From NCBI RefSeq assembly GCF_021605415.1, contig NZ_WKEQ01000039.1, positions 1 to 47,521 on the forward strand: a DNA stretch of 47,521 bases, in the 5' to 3' direction. A model generated the notes under the pieces. That model was not told where the DNA came from. It ran no database searches and worked only from the letters and a program-made list of their open reading frames with translations. The DNA is from Pseudomonas syringae. GTDB lineage: Bacteria > Pseudomonadota > Gammaproteobacteria > Pseudomonadales > Pseudomonadaceae. Both the position numbers and the translations under genes were made by a program. Within the stretch, counting starts at the first letter, position 1. Every line of letters starts with the position of its first letter. Positions 8,420-17,005 of this stretch are shown here, one piece after another.

Positions 8420-9928
8420 ATGATCGCGAGTCGCACCCAAAGCCCAGCAGGAACGACCGGACGCCCCGAAGTGATGCTGATCGCTGGCAGTTTGCTCGGT
8501 GTGTTCGCGATTGTGTGCATCGTTACGTTCCTGCTGATTCGCGAGCATGCCAGTGCGCTAGAGTCTTCCACACGCGGCGCCACGACCATTGCGCAACTGA
8601 TCGATGCCGATGTGCTGCGCACCGTGGAGCTTTACGACCTGACGCTGCAAGGGCTGATCGCCGCTGCCCAGCGCGACGACCTGCAAACCGTTTCGCCGCA
8701 GATCCGCCATCTGGCACTGTTTGACCGCGCCACCGTAGCGCGCTTCAAGGGCGATATCCTGCTTCTGGACAAGCACGGCGAGGTGGTCGCTGACTCGTCA
8801 CAGATCAAGCCCAAGCCCGGCAACTTCGCTGATCGTGATTACTTTCTTGCTCATGCCTTCAACCGTGACGCTGGTCTGTTCATCAGTCGCCCGTTCAAGA
8901 CCCGCTGCAATTGCGAAGAGGCTGAGCAATGGCGAATCAGTTTCAGCCGTCGCATGTCTTCGAGCACGGGTGAATTCATTGGCGTGGCGGTCGCCTCGAT
9001 GAAACTCAACTATTTCGATGAGCTGTTCAACAGCCTCGACATCGGCCGCGACAGCACCCTGAACATCATCAATAACGATGGTGTGTTGTTGGCGCAAAAG
9101 CCGTATTTGCAAAGTGACTCTGTCGGCAAGAGTTTCGCCAATCGGCCTAACGTGATCCGTATCCTCGGCGATGGGGACGGCAACGGCAGTTTCGGCAGCG
9201 TTTCGAGTATTGATGATCGACAACGCCTGTACACGTACTCACGAGTGGGCAACCTGCCGTTGACGGTAATCGTCGCGCTGTCCGGTGATGAAGTGTTTGG
9301 TGCATGGCGGCGCACGGCGGTCATCATCAGCGGTGCCACGGGAGTGTTGTGCATCGGTCTGTTATGGCTGACCTGGCTACTGGCGCGGGAGCTGCGTCTG
9401 CGTCATCACGCCGAGCGCGAACTGGCGCAACTGGCAGCCACTGACGCCCTGACCGGCGTGGCCAATCGGCGGATGCTCGATCAAACCTTGCGCCACGAAT
9501 GGTTTCGCGCCCAACGCTCCGGCAAACCGCTGTCGGTGATGATGATCGACGCCGACCATTTCAAGGCGTTCAACGACCGTCATGGGCATCAGGCGGGAGA
9601 TCAGGCGCTGCGTGAAATGGCCAAGGTCATCACTGCGAATGTTCGGCGACCCAGCGATCTGGTGGCGCGTTATGGCGGTGAGGAATTTTCGGTGATCCTG
9701 GCCGAAACCGATGCCACGGGTGCGGCGCTGATTGCCGAAAACATACGGCTGGCGGTCGAGCAGTTGCCTTCGGTGCAGGATGCAGAGCGACCGGTAACGG
9801 TGAGTATCGGGATAAGCATTTGGACGTCGGGTAGTGAAATGACGATGGAGCAATTGTTGTTTGCGGCGGACAAAGCGTTGTATCAGGCCAAGGAAGCGGG
9901 ACGTAATCAGGTGGTCGTGAATCGTTAG
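8420..9928 (+). CDS. Membrane diguanylate cyclase with Cache-type sensor domain
   Basis: Makes cyclic di-GMP from two GTP. Of 502 residues, TM1 spans about 18-40. An extracytoplasmic region (about 41-295) has the look of a double Cache (PDC) ligand-binding domain, with 'GEVVADSSQIKPKPGNFADR' and 'FISRPF'. TM2 spans about 299-320, followed by a short coiled linker and a GGDEF domain with an intact active motif GGEEF (419-423). The product-inhibition I-site is present as R410-P-S-D413, five residues before GGEEF. No EAL domain is present, so this is a pure cyclase. A cysteine pair (RCNC) lies in the sensor domain. No strong ribosome site precedes ATG 8420; GTG 8471 or ATG 8474 are shorter alternatives. 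Confidence 0.93.
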   Translation: MIASRTQSPAGTTGRPEVMLIAGSLLGVFAIVCIVTFLLIREHASALESSTRGATTIAQLIDADVLRTVELYDLTLQGLIAAAQRDDLQTVSPQIRHLALFDRATVARFKGDILLLDKHGEVVADSSQIKPKPGNFADRDYFLAHAFNRDAGLFISRPFKTRCNCEEAEQWRISFSRRMSSSTGEFIGVAVASMKLNYFDELFNSLDIGRDSTLNIINNDGVLLAQKPYLQSDSVGKSFANRPNVIRILGDGDGNGSFGSVSSIDDRQRLYTYSRVGNLPLTVIVALSGDEVFGAWRRTAVIISGATGVLCIGLLWLTWLLARELRLRHHAERELAQLAATDALTGVANRRMLDQTLRHEWFRAQRSGKPLSVMMIDADHFKAFNDRHGHQAGDQALREMAKVITANVRRPSDLVARYGGEEFSVILAETDATGAALIAENIRLAVEQLPSVQDAERPVTVSIGISIWTSGSEMTMEQLLFAADKALYQAKEAGRNQVVVNR

Positions 9929-9952
9929 GATTTGTTTCGAATTTACCGACCC

Positions 9953-10023
9953 TATCGCTGGCAAGCCTCCTCCCACGGTTTCTGTTGTCCTCAAAACCCT
10001 GTGGGAGCTGGCTTGCCAGCGAT
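9953..10023. repeat. REPIN (inverted REP pair)
   Basis: The left arm ATCGCTGGCAAGCCTCCTCC and the right arm GGAGCTGGCTTGCCAGCGAT are inverted copies around about 25 bases. They lie between the convergent diguanylate cyclase and lpxC, exactly where synteny with P. aeruginosa stops. Confidence 0.75.
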
Positions 10024-10056
10024 GAGGCCCGCACTAACGACATCAATTTTCGATCA

Positions 10057-10090
10057 TAAAAAAAGGCCACCCAAAGGTGGCCTTCAAAAA
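10057..10090 (-). terminator. Terminator of lpxC and the dcw cluster
   Basis: Stem AAGGCCACC (10063-10071) / GGTGGCCTT (10076-10084) with a 4-base loop. On the - strand it is followed by a run of T residues (plus-strand A run 10058-10064). The opposite side also carries a short run, so it may work in both directions. Confidence 0.85.
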
Positions 10091-10108
10091 ACTAGAGAGG
10101 TTTTTTAC

Positions 10109-11020
10109 TTACACCGCCGCAACCGGGCGCATGTAAGAGATTGGTGCGGTGCTGGCGTCTTCGAACGTCACCACTTCCCAGGCATCTGTCTGCTCAATCA
10201 ACTTGCGCAGCAGCTGGTTGTTCAGTGCGTGGCCGGACTTGAAGCCCTTGAACTCACCAATCAGGCTATTGCCCAGCAGGTACAGATCGCCAATTGCATC
10301 GAGGATCTTGTGCTTCACGAATTCGTCTTCATAGCGAAGGCCGTCTTCGTTCAGTACACCGTCCGCATCGACCACGATCGCGTTTTCAACGCTGCCGCCG
10401 AGTGCGAGGTTGTGCTTGCGCAGGTACTCGATGTCACTCATGAAACCAAAGGTACGGGCGCGGCTGACTTCTTTTACGAACGAAGTGCTGGAAAAATCCA
10501 CGCTTGCACTTTGGGTGCGATCCCGGAAAACCGGATGATCGAAATCGATCTCGAAGCTCACCTTGAACCCTTCGAAAGGGACGAAAGTGGCGCGCTTGTC
10601 GCCGTCTTCCACTGTCACTTCCCGCAGGATGCGGATGAATTTCTTGGCGGCGTCCTGTTCTTCCAGGCCAGCCGATTGAATCAGGAATACGAAAGGTCCG
10701 GCGCTGCCATCCATGATCGGGACTTCGGACGCGGAGAGCTCGACGTAGGCGTTATCGATGCCCAGGCCAGCCATGGCCGAGAGCAAGTGCTCTACCGTGT
10801 CCACTTTGACGTCACCGTTAACAAGCGTGGTCGACATAGTGGTTTCACCGACGTTTTCCGCGCGGGCAGGAATCTGCACCACAGGGTCGAGGTCAGCGCG
10901 ACAAAACACAATGCCAGTGTCGACAGGCGCAGGCTTGAGGGTCAGGTAGACCTTCTCCCCGGAGTGCAGGCCTACACCTGTGGCACGGATAATATTTTTC
11001 AGTGTGCGTTGTTTAATCAT
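10109..11020 (-). CDS. lpxC: UDP-3-O-acyl-N-acetylglucosamine deacetylase
   Basis: Zinc enzyme of the first committed step of lipid A synthesis, cytoplasmic. At 303 residues it has the same length as other Pseudomonas LpxC proteins. The zinc-binding H78 lies in TVEHLLSAMAGLGIDNA. The second metal site lies in the HKILDAIGDLYLLG motif (about residues 236-249). The catalytic histidine lies in the later FKSGHALNN segment. The gene starts at ATG 11020, 112 bases downstream of ftsZ, and closes the dcw cluster, as in P. aeruginosa. It has its own terminator. LpxC level is normally set by proteolysis; nothing in this sequence speaks to that. Confidence 0.97.
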   Translation of the reverse strand: MIKQRTLKNIIRATGVGLHSGEKVYLTLKPAPVDTGIVFCRADLDPVVQIPARAENVGETTMSTTLVNGDVKVDTVEHLLSAMAGLGIDNAYVELSASEVPIMDGSAGPFVFLIQSAGLEEQDAAKKFIRILREVTVEDGDKRATFVPFEGFKVSFEIDFDHPVFRDRTQSASVDFSSTSFVKEVSRARTFGFMSDIEYLRKHNLALGGSVENAIVVDADGVLNEDGLRYEDEFVKHKILDAIGDLYLLGNSLIGEFKGFKSGHALNNQLLRKLIEQTDAWEVVTFEDASTAPISYMRPVAAV

Positions 11021-11132
11021 GGCTTGGGCCGCTTCAGCGCAAATTGCGAACTGGTATCAACAAAGGCTGGCGATGATAGCAGACCATGCCTTTGCTGAAC
11101 ACCAATCACCTTCATAGCCCTGATACATTCCA

Positions 11133-12329
11133 TCAATCGGCCTGACGACGCAGGAATGCAGGGATATCCAGGTAATCCAGGTCATCCTGCGGATTCATCT
11201 TCGCGGCAGCCGCAGCACCGGCCTGGGCCTGGTTGCGCATGACGGTCGGACGATCCAGATCACGATAATTCACTGCCGGCGCATCCTGACGAGCGGGCGC
11301 AGATTGTTGAACCTGAGCAGCCGACATGGAAGTGTGGACAGTGTTATCGATGACCTTCACAGGTTTCTCGATTTTCGCGCCCAGACCGGTAGCAACGACG
11401 GTAACGTGCAATTCGTCACGCATGTCCGGATCGATAACGGTACCGACCTTGACCATGGCGTGTTCGGAAGCGAAGGCTTCGATGATGCTACCCACGTCGG
11501 AGTACTCACCCAGAGACAGGTCAGGGCCGGCGGTGATGTTCACCAGAATGCCGCGTGCGCCTTGCAGGTTCACGTCTTCGAGCAACGGGTTGCGGATAGC
11601 CGCTTCGGTGGCTTCGCGTGCACGGTTCGGACCGCTTGCGCAGCCAGTACCCATCATCGCCATGCCCATTTCGCTCATCACGGTACGAACGTCAGCGAAG
11701 TCGACGTTGATCATGCCCGGACGCTTGATGATGTCGGAAATACCGCGAACGGCACCGGCCAGTACGTCATCAGCTTTGGCGAAAGCCGACAAGAGGCTTG
11801 CGTCTTTACCGAGGATGGTCAGCAGCTTCTCGTTGGGAATGGTGATCAACGAGTCGACGCTTTCGGAGAGCATGCGGATGCCTTCGTCGGCAATCTGCAT
11901 ACGCTTGCGGCCTTCGAAAGGGAACGGACGCGTTACGACAGCGACGGTCAGGATGCCCATTTCCTTGGCCACTTCGGCGATGATCGGCGCAGCACCGGTA
12001 CCGGTACCGCCGCCCATGCCGGTGGTGATGAACACCATGTTGGTGCCGGCCAGTACTTCAGCGATGCGCTCGCGGTCTTCCAGAGCGGCTTGGCGGCCGA
12101 CTTCAGGATTCGCGCCAGCACCCAGGCCTTTGGTCACGCCGGTGCCCAGTTGCAGGATGGTACGCGCACCGATGTTTTTCAGCGCTTGAGCATCAGTGTT
12201 GGCGCAGATGAATTCAACGCCTTCGATGTTGCTCTTGACCATGTGATTGACAGCGTTGCCGCCGCCACCGCCAACACCGATAACTTTGATTACCGGGCTT
12301 GCGGGGATGTTGTCTACGAGTTCGAACAT
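11133..12329 (-). CDS. ftsZ: Cell division GTPase FtsZ
   Basis: Tubulin-like GTPase that forms the division ring. Of 398 residues, the N-terminal nucleotide-binding domain begins with 'IKVIGVGGGGGNAVNHM'. The tubulin signature GGGTGTGA lies near residues 105-112. The T7-loop GTPase residues lie in 'ADVRTVMSEMG'-type sequence near 206-212. A variable Ala/Gln-rich linker (about 320-375) ends in the conserved tail 'DDLDYLDIPAFLRRQAD' that binds FtsA and ZipA. A very good ribosome site (GGAGAGGG) precedes ATG 12329. A 98-base gap separates it from ftsA, the largest inside the cluster apart from ftsZ-lpxC, so an extra promoter here is plausible. Confidence 0.98.
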   Translation of the reverse strand: MFELVDNIPASPVIKVIGVGGGGGNAVNHMVKSNIEGVEFICANTDAQALKNIGARTILQLGTGVTKGLGAGANPEVGRQAALEDRERIAEVLAGTNMVFITTGMGGGTGTGAAPIIAEVAKEMGILTVAVVTRPFPFEGRKRMQIADEGIRMLSESVDSLITIPNEKLLTILGKDASLLSAFAKADDVLAGAVRGISDIIKRPGMINVDFADVRTVMSEMGMAMMGTGCASGPNRAREATEAAIRNPLLEDVNLQGARGILVNITAGPDLSLGEYSDVGSIIEAFASEHAMVKVGTVIDPDMRDELHVTVVATGLGAKIEKPVKVIDNTVHTSMSAAQVQQSAPARQDAPAVNYRDLDRPTVMRNQAQAGAAAAAKMNPQDDLDYLDIPAFLRRQAD

Positions 12330-12404
12330 TTTCCCTCTCCTTACATTCTCTAGTTTTTTTCGCCTACTGCATTTTTGTTGCGGTATTGCTTGCTCTTACA
12401 GCCC

Positions 12405-12425
12405 AAAGCTCAAAGCTCGAAGCTG
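12405..12425. repeat. Short 7-bp tandem repeat in the ftsA-ftsZ spacer
   Basis: On the + strand AAAGCTC occurs twice in tandem and is followed by the related GAAGCTG. It directly follows the ftsA stop codon, 76 bases or more before the ftsZ start. Its role is unknown and it may be chance. Confidence 0.4.
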
Positions 12426-12427
12426 TT

Positions 12428-13687
12428 TTAAAAATTTCCTTGAACCCACTTTTTCAGTCGGTCCAGCAACGGCGCCTGTGGCTCTTCGCTGCTGTAGCTG
12501 TCGCGGCTGCCGATGCCCGAGAACGAAATCCCGTCGGACTGCTTTTGCAGGCCGTACATCAACAAGCCAACGCCAGTGGAATAAATCGGGTTGCGCACTA
12601 CGTCATCCAGCCCTTTCACGCCATGGGGAACGCCCAGGCGCACCGGCATGTGGAAGATTTCCTCGGCCAGTTCAGTGGCGCCTTCCATCTTCGACGTGCC
12701 GCCGGTCAGCACGATGCCGGCCGGGATCAGGTCTTCGTAGCCGCTGCGACGCAGTTCGGCCTGGATCAAGGTGAACAGTTCGTCGTAACGCGGCTCAACC
12801 ACTTCAGCCAGAGCCTGACGCGACAGTTCGCGCGGTGGACGGTCGCCAACGCTCGGCACCTTGATGGTTTCGCCGGCACCGGCCAGTTTGGCCAGCGCGC
12901 AGGCGTAGCGGATCTTGATCTCTTCCGCGTACTGGGTCGGGGTACGCAACGCCATGGCGATGTCGTTGGTCACTTGATCACCGGCAATCGGGATCACGGC
13001 GGTGTGACGGATCGCGCCTTCGGTGAAGATCGCAATGTCGGTGGTGCCGCCGCCGATGTCGACCAGGCACACACCCAGCTCTTTTTCGTCGTCGGTCAGT
13101 ACCGAGTAAGCCGAGGCCAGTTGCTCAAGAATGATGTCGTCGATTTCCAGACCGCAGCGGCGCACGCATTTTTCAATGTTCTGTGCGGCGTTGACGGCGC
13201 AGGTGACCACGTGAACCTTGGCTTCCAGACGCACGCCGGACATGCCCAGTGGCTCGCGGACACCTTCCTGGTTATCGATCACGTAGTCCTGCGGGAGGGT
13301 GTGCAGCACACGCTGGTCAGCCGGGATCGCCACGGCCTGAGCGGCGTCGAGTACGCGCTCCAGGTCGGCGGAGCTGACTTCGCGATCACGAATTGCCACG
13401 ATGCCGTGGGAGTTCAGGCTGCGGATGTGATTGCCGGCCACGCCGACGAATGCCGAGTGGATGCGGCAGCCGGCCATCAGCTGCGCTTCTTCGATGGCGC
13501 GCTGGATCGATTGCACGGTGGATTCAATATTGACCACCACGCCTTTCTTCAGGCCGCGGGACGGATGGGTACCGATCCCGACGATTTCGAGCGTGCCGTC
13601 GTCCGCGACCTCGCCTACCAGCGCCACCACTTTGGAGGTGCCGATATCCAGACCGACGATCATTTTGCCGCTTTGCACGTTTGCCAT
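12428..13687 (-). CDS. ftsA: Cell division protein FtsA (actin-like membrane anchor)
   Basis: Actin-fold ATPase that tethers FtsZ to the inner membrane. Of 419 residues, phosphate-1 motif 'MIVGLDIGTSKVVALVGEV' lies near the N-terminus, phosphate-2 region is 'CLVDIGGGTTDIAIF' (about 206-220), and the adenosine motif 'GIVLTGGTSKMEG' lies near 332-344. The C-terminus 'LLDRLKKWVQGNF' is the amphipathic helix used as membrane-targeting sequence. It starts at ATG 13687, 15 bases after the ftsQ stop. Confidence 0.97.
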   Translation of the reverse strand: MANVQSGKMIVGLDIGTSKVVALVGEVADDGTLEIVGIGTHPSRGLKKGVVVNIESTVQSIQRAIEEAQLMAGCRIHSAFVGVAGNHIRSLNSHGIVAIRDREVSSADLERVLDAAQAVAIPADQRVLHTLPQDYVIDNQEGVREPLGMSGVRLEAKVHVVTCAVNAAQNIEKCVRRCGLEIDDIILEQLASAYSVLTDDEKELGVCLVDIGGGTTDIAIFTEGAIRHTAVIPIAGDQVTNDIAMALRTPTQYAEEIKIRYACALAKLAGAGETIKVPSVGDRPPRELSRQALAEVVEPRYDELFTLIQAELRRSGYEDLIPAGIVLTGGTSKMEGATELAEEIFHMPVRLGVPHGVKGLDDVVRNPIYSTGVGLLMYGLQKQSDGISFSGIGSRDSYSSEEPQAPLLDRLKKWVQGNF

Positions 13688-13702
13688 GGGTCCTGCCTCT
13701 TC

Positions 13703-14569
13703 TTAATTCTTTGCGACAGCGGGTTCGGCTGTCGTCGGCGCTACAGGTTCCCGCCAGCCAACAGCAAGGCCGTTGGCGTAGCGCAGATCGATGCGCGCAA
13801 TGTTCGTAATCTGCTCTTTGAGCGTCTTGTCATAGATGGCGATAAAGCGGCGCATCCTTTCCACGAGGTTGCCGCGTCCCAGCAGCAACTCGATACCGGG
13901 GCCGGAACTGCCGGCACCGGTGGTCAGGAACCAGCTGCCTCGTTCACGCAATTCCAGGCGTGCGATCGAGAAACCCAGCGGCCTGAGCATTTGGCTCAGC
14001 ACCTGGTATTGCTGCATCACCTGCTGCTGGGCCCGTTGTGGGCCGAACAGCTGCGGCAGGTGTTCGTAGTTCGCCAGTTCCCTGGGCGTGAACGCCTGGC
14101 CCTGGTTGTTCAATAGCGACTCGTCACCCCAACGGGCCACGGGCAGCTGTTCTTCGAGGCGGATCACCACTTGATCCGGCCACACGCGCCGCACTTCGGC
14201 GTGGGCGATCCATGGCATCTGCTCAAGCTCGGTGCGCATGGCTGCCAGGTCGATGGTGAAGAAGCTCGACGCCGTGTACGGAGCGATTCGCTGCTGCACG
14301 GCTTGCTGGCTGATGTAGCTCAGGTCGCCCTGCACCGCGACTTTGGTGATCGGCCGATCCGCATACGGCAGCAAACGCTGCGCACCTTCGTAAGTGCCGA
14401 ATCCCAACGCCACCAGCAACACCGGCCAGAACAGGCTTTTCACAAAGCCGAAATTGGCTTTGGGCAGGCGCGCGGACATCGGCTCTTTCGCCACCATTCG
14501 GCTGGCACCCCGTGGCACCGGCTTGCGGCCGGGTGCGGGAGGCTGATGTCTGAGCTGTGCGCCTTGCAT
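13703..14569 (-). CDS. ftsQ: Cell division protein FtsQ
   Basis: Bitopic membrane protein of the FtsQLB divisome complex. The start is set at ATG 14569 (288 residues, 'MQGAQLRHQPPAPGRKPVPR'), because the longer open frame runs into ddlB. The basic cytoplasmic N-terminus (about 1-50) is followed by one membrane segment (about 54-72, LFWPVLLVALGFGTYEG), the POTRA domain (about 77-145, ITKVAVQGDLSYIS onward) and the FtsQ beta domain. It lies 4 bases after the ddlB stop and 15 bases before ftsA. Confidence 0.95.
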   Translation of the reverse strand: MQGAQLRHQPPAPGRKPVPRGASRMVAKEPMSARLPKANFGFVKSLFWPVLLVALGFGTYEGAQRLLPYADRPITKVAVQGDLSYISQQAVQQRIAPYTASSFFTIDLAAMRTELEQMPWIAHAEVRRVWPDQVVIRLEEQLPVARWGDESLLNNQGQAFTPRELANYEHLPQLFGPQRAQQQVMQQYQVLSQMLRPLGFSIARLELRERGSWFLTTGAGSSGPGIELLLGRGNLVERMRRFIAIYDKTLKEQITNIARIDLRYANGLAVGWREPVAPTTAEPAVAKN

Positions 14570-14573
14570 GGTC

Positions 14574-15548
14574 TTAACCTCGCGCCTCTTGATTACCAGC
14601 GTCTGCAACACTGGCGGCCAGAATCGCCAGCACCAGTTGCTGGAAATCCAGACCGGCAGCACGGGCCGCCATCGGCACCAGGCTGTGATCGGTCATGCCC
14701 GGTGCGGTGTTCACTTCCAGGAACCAGAACTGGCCGTCGGCGTCCTGCATCACGTCCGCCCTGCCCCAACCGGCGATACCCAGTGCCTCACAGGCTTTCG
14801 CCGTGAGATCCATGAGCTGTTTTTCCTTGGCGGCATCGAGCCCGCACGGGATCCGATACTGGGTATCGTTCGCCACGTACTTGGCGTCGTAGTCATAGAA
14901 ACTGTGTGTCGTGCCCAAGGCGATTGGAGGCAACACCTGGTCACGCAGGGTGGCGATGGTGAACTCCGGACCCTGAATCCATTGTTCGACCAACACTTGC
15001 GAATCGTAGGTACTGGCCGCTTTCCAGGCGTCGACGAGCTCTGACGCGGAATTCACTTTGGCCATCCCGATGCTTGAACCTTCATTGGCCGGTTTGACGA
15101 TCAAAGGCAGGCCCAGTTCCGTCACTGCAGAAATACAATCGGCTTCGCTGCGCAGCACGGCGTGACGTGGCGTCGGGATCCCGAGGCTGTGCCAGACCTG
15201 CTTGGTACGCAGCTTGTCCATTGCCAGTGCCGAGGCAAGGATGCCGCTGCCGGTGTAGGGGATGCCGGCGCATTCGAGCAGGCCTTGCATGCTGCCGTCT
15301 TCACCGCCACGGCCATGCAGAATGATGAAGGCGCGGTCGATTTTTTCCGCGAGCAGGCGTTGCAGGAAGTCGTCGCCGACATCAATGCCAAACGCGTCGA
15401 CGCCAGCAGTTTGCAACGCTTCGAGCACGGCGTTGCCGGACTTCAACGAGACTTCACGCTCGGCACTCTTGCCGCCGAACAGCACGGCGACGCGGCCGAA
15501 ATCTTTCGGCGCAATCGTGGAGGCGAGGTTGGCGTAGGCAGCAGTCAT
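14574..15548 (-). CDS. ddlB: D-alanine--D-alanine ligase
   Basis: ATP-dependent ligase that makes D-Ala-D-Ala for the peptidoglycan stem peptide, cytoplasmic. Of 324 residues, the N-terminus has 'VAVLFGGKSAEREVSLKSG', the serine/histidine-containing family motif 'FIILHGRGGEDG', the ATP-grasp loop 'NEGSSIGMAKV' and the metal-binding end 'FLEVNTAPGMTDHSLVP'. The Ser/Ile active-site loop is intact, with no sign of a depsipeptide (vancomycin-type) change, though this was judged by eye only. Its ATG overlaps the murC stop by 4 bases. Confidence 0.96.
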   Translation of the reverse strand: MTAAYANLASTIAPKDFGRVAVLFGGKSAEREVSLKSGNAVLEALQTAGVDAFGIDVGDDFLQRLLAEKIDRAFIILHGRGGEDGSMQGLLECAGIPYTGSGILASALAMDKLRTKQVWHSLGIPTPRHAVLRSEADCISAVTELGLPLIVKPANEGSSIGMAKVNSASELVDAWKAASTYDSQVLVEQWIQGPEFTIATLRDQVLPPIALGTTHSFYDYDAKYVANDTQYRIPCGLDAAKEKQLMDLTAKACEALGIAGWGRADVMQDADGQFWFLEVNTAPGMTDHSLVPMAARAAGLDFQQLVLAILAASVADAGNQEARG

Positions 15549-17005
15549 TTCAACTTCCCCTCGACCGGCGCAACGATGGCACCGGCGAACAACTCACTTT
15601 TCAACAGTTTTGGTGCGAGACCGCCGATATCACCGGCGCCCTGGCACAGCAGAATGTCGCCGGCACGCAGCAGCGGCTTGACCAGCGGCGCCAGGTCGAC
15701 GCCACGCTCGATGTAGATCGGGTCGAGCTGGCCGCGCTGACGGATGCTGTTGCACAGCTTGCGGCTGTCGGCCCCCGGGATCGGCTCTTCGCCGGCCGGA
15801 TAGACTTCCATCAGCAGCAGGACGTTGGCATCGGCCAGTACATTGACGAAATCGTCGTACAGGTCGCGGGTGCGGCTGTAACGGTGCGGCTGGTAAACCA
15901 TCACCAGTCGACGCTCCGGCCAGCCACCGCGCACGGCTTTGATCACGGCAGCGACTTCGGTCGGGTGGTGACCGTAATCGTCGACCAGCATCACGTTGCC
16001 GCCCTCGACCGGCAGTTCGCCGTAGACCTGGAAGCGACGACCGACACCCTGGAAGCCCGACAAGCCCTGAACGATGGCTTCATCGCTGACGCCTTCGTCG
16101 GTGGCGATGCAGATGGTCGCCAGGGAATTGAGCACGTTATGGTTGCCGGGCATGTTCACCGACACGTCGAGCGGCTCGCGGTCAGGACGCAGAACAGTGA
16201 AGAAAGTCTGCATGCCCTGTTGGCGCACATTGATGGCGCGCACGTCCGCTTCTTCGCTGAAGCCATACGTCACGGTCGGGCGTTTCACCAGCGGCAGGAT
16301 TTCGCGCACGATCGGGTCGTCCAGGCACACCACCGCCAAACCGTAGAACGGCAGGTTGTGCAGGAACTCGACGAAGGTTTTCTTCAGTTTGTTGAAGTCG
16401 CCGTCGTAAGTCGCCATGTGATCGGCGTCGATGTTGGTGACCACGGCCACCAGCGGTTGCAGGTGCAGGAAGCTCGCGTCGCTTTCATCGGCTTCGGCGA
16501 TCAGGTAACGGCTGGTGCCGAGCTGGGCATTGGTGCCAGCTGCATTCAGACGACCACCGATCACGAATGTCGGGTCCAGACCACCGGCCGCGAACACCGA
16601 AGCGATCAGGCTGGTGGTGGTGGTTTTGCCGTGCGTACCGGCAACGGCGATGCCGTGGCGGTAACGCATCAGCTCTGCCAGCATTTCGGCACGCGGCACC
16701 ACCGGGATACGGCGTTCCAGAGCGGTGGCCACTTCCGGGTTGGAGGTGTTTACGGCGCTCGACACCACCAGCACATCGGCGGCCGCTGCGTTTTCGGCAC
16801 GGTGACCGATGAAGATATGTGCACCGAAGGATTCGAGACGCTCGGTGACCGGCGAAGCCTTCAGGTCGGAACCGGACACTTCATAGCCCAGGTTCAACAG
16901 CACTTCGGCAATGCCGCACATGCCCACGCCGCCGATACCGACGAAGTGGATGCGACGGATGCGGCGCATTTCCGGGTGCGGCATGGCTTTCTGACTCTCA
17001 ACCAT
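15545..17005 (-). CDS. murC: UDP-N-acetylmuramate--L-alanine ligase
   Basis: First amino-acid-adding Mur ligase, cytoplasmic. The start is set at ATG 17005 (486 residues, 'MVESQKAMPHPEMRRIRRIH'). The upstream extension of the open frame lies within murG. A later ATG seven codons downstream is possible. The Rossmann domain has 'FVGIGGVGMCGIAEVL', the P-loop GTHGKTT lies at 123-129, and the C-terminal domain has 'VDDYGHHPTEVAAVI' and 'YQPHRYSRT'. Its start overlaps the murG stop by 8 bases and its stop overlaps ddlB by 4. Confidence 0.96.
   Translation of the reverse strand: MVESQKAMPHPEMRRIRRIHFVGIGGVGMCGIAEVLLNLGYEVSGSDLKASPVTERLESFGAHIFIGHRAENAAAADVLVVSSAVNTSNPEVATALERRIPVVPRAEMLAELMRYRHGIAVAGTHGKTTTTSLIASVFAAGGLDPTFVIGGRLNAAGTNAQLGTSRYLIAEADESDASFLHLQPLVAVVTNIDADHMATYDGDFNKLKKTFVEFLHNLPFYGLAVVCLDDPIVREILPLVKRPTVTYGFSEEADVRAINVRQQGMQTFFTVLRPDREPLDVSVNMPGNHNVLNSLATICIATDEGVSDEAIVQGLSGFQGVGRRFQVYGELPVEGGNVMLVDDYGHHPTEVAAVIKAVRGGWPERRLVMVYQPHRYSRTRDLYDDFVNVLADANVLLLMEVYPAGEEPIPGADSRKLCNSIRQRGQLDPIYIERGVDLAPLVKPLLRAGDILLCQGAGDIGGLAPKLLKSELFAGAIVAPVEGKLK

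Noticed and set aside
12299..14116. 605-codon open frame opposite ftsA and ftsQ
   Set aside because: Long antisense frames are expected in GC-rich coding DNA. The protein is rich in His, Gln and Gly and has no recognisable domain, while the opposite strand encodes intact ftsA and ftsQ.
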